A DNA stretch of 64,000 nucleotides from Rosenbergiella australiborealis (GTDB lineage: Bacteria > Pseudomonadota > Gammaproteobacteria > Enterobacterales > Enterobacteriaceae), in assembly GCF_018494035.1 (NCBI RefSeq), contig NZ_JABBFO010000008.1, positions 78,805-142,804 on the forward strand, read 5' to 3'. The position numbers were made by a program, and so were the translations under genes. Numbering within the stretch: position 1 is the first letter of the stretch; each line of letters starts with the position of its first letter. The notes beneath the pieces are model-generated. The model searched no databases. It was not told where the DNA came from and saw only the letters and a program-made list of their open reading frames with translations. This document shows positions 59,730-64,000 of the stretch, piece by piece.

Positions 59730-60283
59730 ATTGAAACCTCCGCAACCATTTACGATCTAAAAATAAAGCCAATAGCAAAATCAATTCAGCTGTATTTAAA
59801 TCTTACACACCATTTAATATCGATATATTGACCAACTATTACGATAAACGGAGCAGATATCCACATCCAATAGCCTAAGGCATAAGAGATTATTAATCTG
59901 TCTCGACCTCCAGCGTCTACAATAATGCTTTTCACTCCTAAGAAAGAATCTGATACGGACTAACATTGCTGTCGTCCTGGCAGCTGTTCGGACTAACATT
60001 GCTGTCGTCCTGGCAGCTGTTCGGACTCATCATGAAGCCGACGTGGCGCAATAAGCTCTTTTACGGGTTTGGAGTCCCAGAGGGAAATCGTGCTGCCACG
60101 TCGGGTAGAACGCAGTAAAACTAATCTTTGTACAGCAACTACAAACATACAATAGAAAATATAAAGCAGCTAAAAAATATAGTGCTGAAATCCCGTAGAG
60201 AATTATTGAAAAATATTTCATAACCACCATATATTTTGATCGATAATTCAAATTTAAAATCATTATCTAAATACAAATAATAA
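59730..60283. other. Degraded spacer with tandem repeat and small hydrophobic frame
   Basis: Between the lipase immunity gene and the PAAR gene. It holds a two-copy 33-bp tandem repeat (59957-60028) and a 77-codon minus-strand frame (60030-60263) with one hydrophobic stretch (FSIILYGISALYFLAALYFL) whose second half looks unrelated. I regard this as decayed DNA, perhaps the rest of a former effector or membrane gene. Confidence 0.45.
59957..60028. repeat. 33-bp tandem direct repeat (2.2 copies)
   Basis: The unit begins CGGACTAACATTGCTGTCGT and ends CCTGGCAGCTGTT. It occurs at 59957-59989 and 59990-60022 and is followed by the partial copy CGGACT. Both full units are identical. Confidence 0.9.
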
Positions 60284-61045
60284 TCAATCACTACCTTTTG
60301 CAAGCAACTGAAGCTTTTTGTAATTAGGGAAACATGGCCCATTCTCAACGGTTCCATCTGGGTACAACACTGACATATATACCCCGACCTTTTGCACCGA
60401 TGGCTCTGTGGCGCGTAAGGCTTTTAAAAAATGAAGCCTAGGCTCAAAAATAACTTCCTTTACCGATGTTGATTTATAAATCACATCAGGTGAGGACCTG
60501 ACAATGGAATATTCAACGGAACTACCAATTTTCCTACGCTCTGTTATTAAAGGGAAATAATCCTCATTCAGAGTGACATTTCCATTAATAACTTCATATG
60601 ATCCACTTAGCCGTTGAGGTGAATTTTCATCAAATACAATAATTTCTTTAATTGGAATGTTTTCAATTTTTTCATTTTTATCTGATGGGGGTTCTTTTAA
60701 ATTAAACCCTAAGGTTATATTGCTTAATCGCCAATTACACTGCCCGCCACCATCGCGTGAAACGTCTAGATTAAATATACTGTCACCAGATACATGATTG
60801 AATTCTTTCTTGATAAAATGATACCCTGGTTCTTTTACTACATCTCCATTTGAATTTTTACGGCTCTTCAAGCAACTGGTTGAACGATACATAATTTCCA
60901 ATGGCAGTATTTTACTGTCAGTAGGCATCTTTGCAATTACAGAAACCACTTCACTATCAGGCGGAGGATTCAATGACTCATCTTTATCACAGCCTAACAA
61001 AAAAAAAGGAAAGATAAATGCCATATTCTTAATTAATATTTTCAT
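60284..61045 (-). CDS. Lipoprotein immunity partner of the lipase effector
   Basis: 253 aa from the ATG at 61045, which follows an AAGGAAG site; the in-frame start at 61084 is inside the lipase gene and precedes the signal peptide. The signal ends in a lipobox (FFLLGC), so the protein is lipidated in the envelope. It overlaps the 3' end of the lipase gene by 17 bases. T6SS lipase effectors (Tle) act on periplasmic-side phospholipids and are neutralised by envelope immunity (Tli) proteins, often lipoproteins; this fits both location and gene order. Confidence 0.75.
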   Translation of the reverse strand: MKILIKNMAFIFPFFLLGCDKDESLNPPPDSEVVSVIAKMPTDSKILPLEIMYRSTSCLKSRKNSNGDVVKEPGYHFIKKEFNHVSGDSIFNLDVSRDGGGQCNWRLSNITLGFNLKEPPSDKNEKIENIPIKEIIVFDENSPQRLSGSYEVINGNVTLNEDYFPLITERRKIGSSVEYSIVRSSPDVIYKSTSVKEVIFEPRLHFLKALRATEPSVQKVGVYMSVLYPDGTVENGPCFPNYKKLQLLAKGSD

Positions 61046-62939
61046 GTTCTTCCTTTGCAGTATTTTTAAATCTGACCAATGCATTCACCCAATTGCTCTC
61101 GGTCTTTGATATCCCTAATGTTTTTGGCATCATTTGTTGCAATGATAAAAAAATCTTATTCCTTTCCACTTCGTTTTTCGAGGTGTTTTCTGTTGATTTC
61201 GATGCATTATCAACAGTGCGTGAGAATTTATCTCGATTCGTTTTCCTTTCCATTTTCCGTTCAGGATCTAACAACTCAATCAACTCATTATTGATAAATG
61301 GCATGTATTTATTTGACATAGAGTGATTTTCTGGATTTGTCCAAGAGTCAAGATTTGGATTGGTATTTTTAGGAAAGTAATGCCTTAAACTCTCAGGAGA
61401 TAAACATTTTACAAATTTATGTTGCTCTTCTGCTGTAGTGCAAAACATTTGTTCATTAAGTTCTGGAACAAGATATAGCTTACATTTATAAAATGAGATC
61501 TCTCTTATTGACATATAAGGGTTGCTAACGTCCATGCCTATAAGTGGCATTATTCTTTTTGAATATTTAACAATAGACTGCTCAGCCTTAAAAAAGCAGA
61601 CAGTACTACCATGATGCCAATAAGGATCACCAAACTTAATTCCAGCACCTTGAATTTCCATAGCCCAAACAGAACCAATGAATCCATATACGACACCGTA
61701 GAGCCCCCAAAGGTCATAAAGTTTATTATCTAACTCTAGTTCCGGTGGAACGCTTGTCACTGAGTCTGAGTCGTTTACATGCCTATAATGAGAAATATTT
61801 TGCATCTCATTAATAGTCGATGCCGTAAACACTCGTGGCATCCCATATGTATAAATTACTGGTTGATAATCACGCAGTACAGTAGCATGAATTAGTGTCA
61901 ACGCCCCGCCTAAACTATGCCCAGCAATAAAAAGCTCACGTCCATTGGATAAGCTCTGAATTTGCTTGAATTGGTCCCCGAATTTTTTTCCAACTAAATT
62001 AAAAGCATCTAAAAAACCTTTATGGCAATGACCTGCAGGCACTATATCTGGGCATGGTACCGGCCTGAATGTTCCATCAGCACTAAGATCTGCTAGTTTA
62101 TCTGGCTCAGTACCTCTCCATCCTACTATTAGCTTAGTTAAATTACTGACGAAGAAAAGCTGTGTTCCTCCTTCCCCAATATCACCTTCCGTAGTATCGA
62201 GAAATACTGGATTTACATAACGTTCTCTGAACGGCACATCCACAGAAATGGTTTCATAGAGCATATATGGAACTTTAGATAAGTCTTGGCATTGGTCATT
62301 AAAAAAAGATAATACTTTTTCTTTGTCAGAATAAGCAAACTCAGCTAAAAGCCCCAAATTAAATGCATTTATAATAGAGTAATCTTTGGTATGATGAAGA
62401 AGGATATTCCATGCTCTAAATGGACATACCTTCACTATAACCCTAGAATTAAAGTAAATATTTGAAATGGTTAACCCGGAAAAATCAGGGTCAGGGAAAT
62501 GAAAAGCCGGTAATTCTTTATTATTCCAGTCAGGAATGTTTGGTGCTTTATGGCACAATTGCCCTACAACAACATAATAACAAATATTATGAGTGTTGGC
62601 ATCGACAGTCACTGGCGACATTTTCATAGAATAGGAGTATGTTCTTTCTATACTTAAAGGCCTTTGCTCCATTTCATCAACAAGTGCTTGAGCTTCAACA
62701 AAAAGAGTCAGATCAGGATGAAGCAAATCATCGATTCTCAAAATACCTTCTGAATCAGTAACTCCGCTATAAGGCTGAATAACTTTATCTCGGCTAGCCT
62801 CGTTTTCTCCCCGCCATGGCATGTTAGCTACTGCGTTATTATTCTCATCAATCAATTGAATCTCAATCCAGCATTTCTTTTGCGCTGGAGCTTGAGCTTT
62901 TCCGAATGTCCCTACCGCTGATGTTCTTGATTCACTCAT
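61029..62939 (-). CDS. T6SS class-3 lipase effector (Tle type)
   Basis: 636 aa. Residues about 22-90 are a transthyretin/Ig-like adaptor (KCWIEIQLIDENNNAVANMP, GVTDSEGILRIDDLLHPD). The alpha/beta hydrolase (class 3 lipase, PF01764) lies at about 190-450: IVGWRGTEP (oxyanion region), nucleophile Ser342 in AGHSLGGA, Asp390 or 392 in HVNDSDSV and His442/443 in WHHGSTV. The charged C-terminal tail has no known domain. Its ATG overlaps the vgrG stop by four bases and an immunity lipoprotein follows. It probably hydrolyses membrane phospholipids of rival cells. Intact, unlike most effectors in this region. Confidence 0.85.
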   Translation of the reverse strand: MSESRTSAVGTFGKAQAPAQKKCWIEIQLIDENNNAVANMPWRGENEASRDKVIQPYSGVTDSEGILRIDDLLHPDLTLFVEAQALVDEMEQRPLSIERTYSYSMKMSPVTVDANTHNICYYVVVGQLCHKAPNIPDWNNKELPAFHFPDPDFSGLTISNIYFNSRVIVKVCPFRAWNILLHHTKDYSIINAFNLGLLAEFAYSDKEKVLSFFNDQCQDLSKVPYMLYETISVDVPFRERYVNPVFLDTTEGDIGEGGTQLFFVSNLTKLIVGWRGTEPDKLADLSADGTFRPVPCPDIVPAGHCHKGFLDAFNLVGKKFGDQFKQIQSLSNGRELFIAGHSLGGALTLIHATVLRDYQPVIYTYGMPRVFTASTINEMQNISHYRHVNDSDSVTSVPPELELDNKLYDLWGLYGVVYGFIGSVWAMEIQGAGIKFGDPYWHHGSTVCFFKAEQSIVKYSKRIMPLIGMDVSNPYMSIREISFYKCKLYLVPELNEQMFCTTAEEQHKFVKCLSPESLRHYFPKNTNPNLDSWTNPENHSMSNKYMPFINNELIELLDPERKMERKTNRDKFSRTVDNASKSTENTSKNEVERNKIFLSLQQMMPKTLGISKTESNWVNALVRFKNTAKEEHENIN

Positions 62940-64000
62940 GATGATACTTCTTGCTCGCTGTCAGTACTGCTTAAGGGAAACTCAATTTTCATTGATGATG
63001 GAGACGCAGTATAAATTGGCATAGTATTTCCGAGCTTATCTGTTGTCCCTGAGTAAACATCACCTTCAGCGGTGGTAACCTTATAATAGGTGTAAGGCAT
63101 CACTTCACCCGTTTCCTGGTTAGTTATTGCAAATCCGCCTTTAAATCCTTTAGGCAGTTCCTGAGGAGACAGATTAAGATTTGCCGCCCCCATTTTTTGC
63201 ACATTCGTTGCTTTCAGCAGGATATTTCCCGGACATCCAAGTTCAATATTTCCGCCACTGATCTTGATATAAGCCCCATTACAAACAAGGGTTAATTCCT
63301 TACTGGCATTTACCGTAACGTTACCGTTATTGCTGGTAACTGTGACATCCTTCAATGCCTGAATATTCAATGCATCGCCTTGCGCCTGCACATCCACTTT
63401 TCCCTGCCCTGCAAAAAGTTGTATCCCTGCTCGTTGTGCAAATAGGCTGACAGTTTTCGACGCCGCAACAGTTACCGACTGAGCTGCGCTTATGTCTGTA
63501 TTGAGACCAGACACTATTCCTACACTTTGGCTTCCAGACGCAATCCGAACGGCTTCGGGACTGACCATCCCAATTCCCATCGGTGAATGGGCTAATATCC
63601 CTGGCTTTTGCAGTCCGGAGAGCGCATTATTCAGACTCGATTGGCTATCTGAATCTGCCGAAGTTGCTTTTGCTGTCTCAGCTGCTTTGCTCAGACTTTT
63701 TGCGAGGGCAAGAGCCTGTTCCAGCTGCTGTACAGCTTTACGCATATCGAGCATTACACCTTCAGCATTCGGTTGAGAATCAGCACTTAGTAAAATCCCT
63801 TTTCCCCCCCGAACAGCTACCCAATCATCAGTGCGTAACTCTGCACCTTCTCCTCTAACAACGCGCTCCTCATCGACGTTGTGCCCTAAATTAAGTTGGG
63901 TCTTACCACCGTACTCTGTACTAAGCTTGACGTGCTCTTCTCCGCGCTTGTCCTCCATCCGCAGCTTGTTCAGGCCAGCTGTGCGGATAACGTTACGCGT
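62936..64000 (-). CDS. vgrG: VgrG spike protein, C-terminal part (5' end outside window)
   Basis: The frame is open through the right edge; 354 residues are visible. Motifs are those of VgrG: NVIRTAGLNKLRMEDKRGEE at the junction of gp5-like and DUF2345 regions, ARP-like repeats with LFAGQGKVDVQAQGDALNIQ, and NGNVTVNASKELTLVCNGAY of the DUF2345 beta-prism. A transthyretin-like C-terminal extension (EVMPYTYYKVTTAEGDVYSG) probably docks the next encoded effector. It overlaps the lipase gene by four bases, which links the two functionally. Confidence 0.93.
   Translation of the reverse strand, partial: TRNVIRTAGLNKLRMEDKRGEEHVKLSTEYGGKTQLNLGHNVDEERVVRGEGAELRTDDWVAVRGGKGILLSADSQPNAEGVMLDMRKAVQQLEQALALAKSLSKAAETAKATSADSDSQSSLNNALSGLQKPGILAHSPMGIGMVSPEAVRIASGSQSVGIVSGLNTDISAAQSVTVAASKTVSLFAQRAGIQLFAGQGKVDVQAQGDALNIQALKDVTVTSNNGNVTVNASKELTLVCNGAYIKISGGNIELGCPGNILLKATNVQKMGAANLNLSPQELPKGFKGGFAITNQETGEVMPYTYYKVTTAEGDVYSGTTDKLGNTMPIYTASPSSMKIEFPLSSTDSEQEVSS

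Noticed and set aside
59957-60028. CRISPR array
   Set aside because: The repeat units are directly adjacent with no spacers and there are only two copies.

Overview
The window looks like the chromosome of a gammaproteobacterium of the order Enterobacterales, most likely Erwiniaceae (Tatumella, Rosenbergiella, Erwinia and Pantoea are the sort of relatives expected). This is inferred from E. coli-like gene order (yfeZ-yfeY, cysPTWA-cysM, crr-ptsI-ptsH-cysK-cysZ, zipA-ligA-ypeB, yfeH/yfeR, gltX-yfeC, nupC/mntH, glk-ypdK) at moderate GC, plus type VI secretion (T6SS) accessory genes of the kind known from plant- and insect-associated Enterobacterales. The genus cannot be fixed from the sequence alone.

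Region 1, about 1-39.6 kb, is conserved core chromosome. It holds thiosulfate/sulfate uptake and cysteine synthesis (cysPTWA, cysM, cysK, cysZ), the general PTS proteins (ptsH, ptsI, crr), cell division and DNA ligation (zipA, ligA), five tRNAs, gltX, nucleoside and manganese uptake (nupC, mntH), glucokinase, and a short-Q-loop (cyanide-insensitive-type) cytochrome bd oxidase behind a perfect FNR box. Two blocks look inserted relative to the E. coli order: a CpxRA-like two-component system between cysM and crr, and a three-gene tripartite drug-efflux operon between ypeB and yfeH. The mntH promoter has a perfect MntR-type palindrome. A 24-codon gene, ypdK, follows glk on the opposite strand.

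Region 2, about 39.8-43.1 kb, is a small degraded island at a tRNA-Arg(CCT) gene. It contains the first 35 or so codons of a P4-type integrase, a tape-measure tail fragment, an adjacent DUF3289/DUF943 gene pair and a frameshifted DUF927 phage gene. It is bounded by an imperfect repeat of the tRNA 3' end.

Region 3, about 43.1-64 kb, lies entirely on the minus strand and is a decaying T6SS effector region. Read in the direction of transcription it starts with vgrG (cut by the window edge), an intact class-3 lipase effector and its lipoprotein partner. It then runs through three PAAR plus two-TM-protein modules interleaved with peptidoglycan-hydrolase effectors (GH19 and N-acetylmuramidase), a DUF6402 effector, an unrecognised toxin and several immunity genes. 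Most effectors are broken by stops and frameshifts, while most immunity genes are still open. Core genes survive only as pieces: tssF and tssG fragments and two tssE copies that share the same internal amber codon. The layout suggests repeated recombination among effector cassettes, with retention of immunity after loss of the matching toxins.
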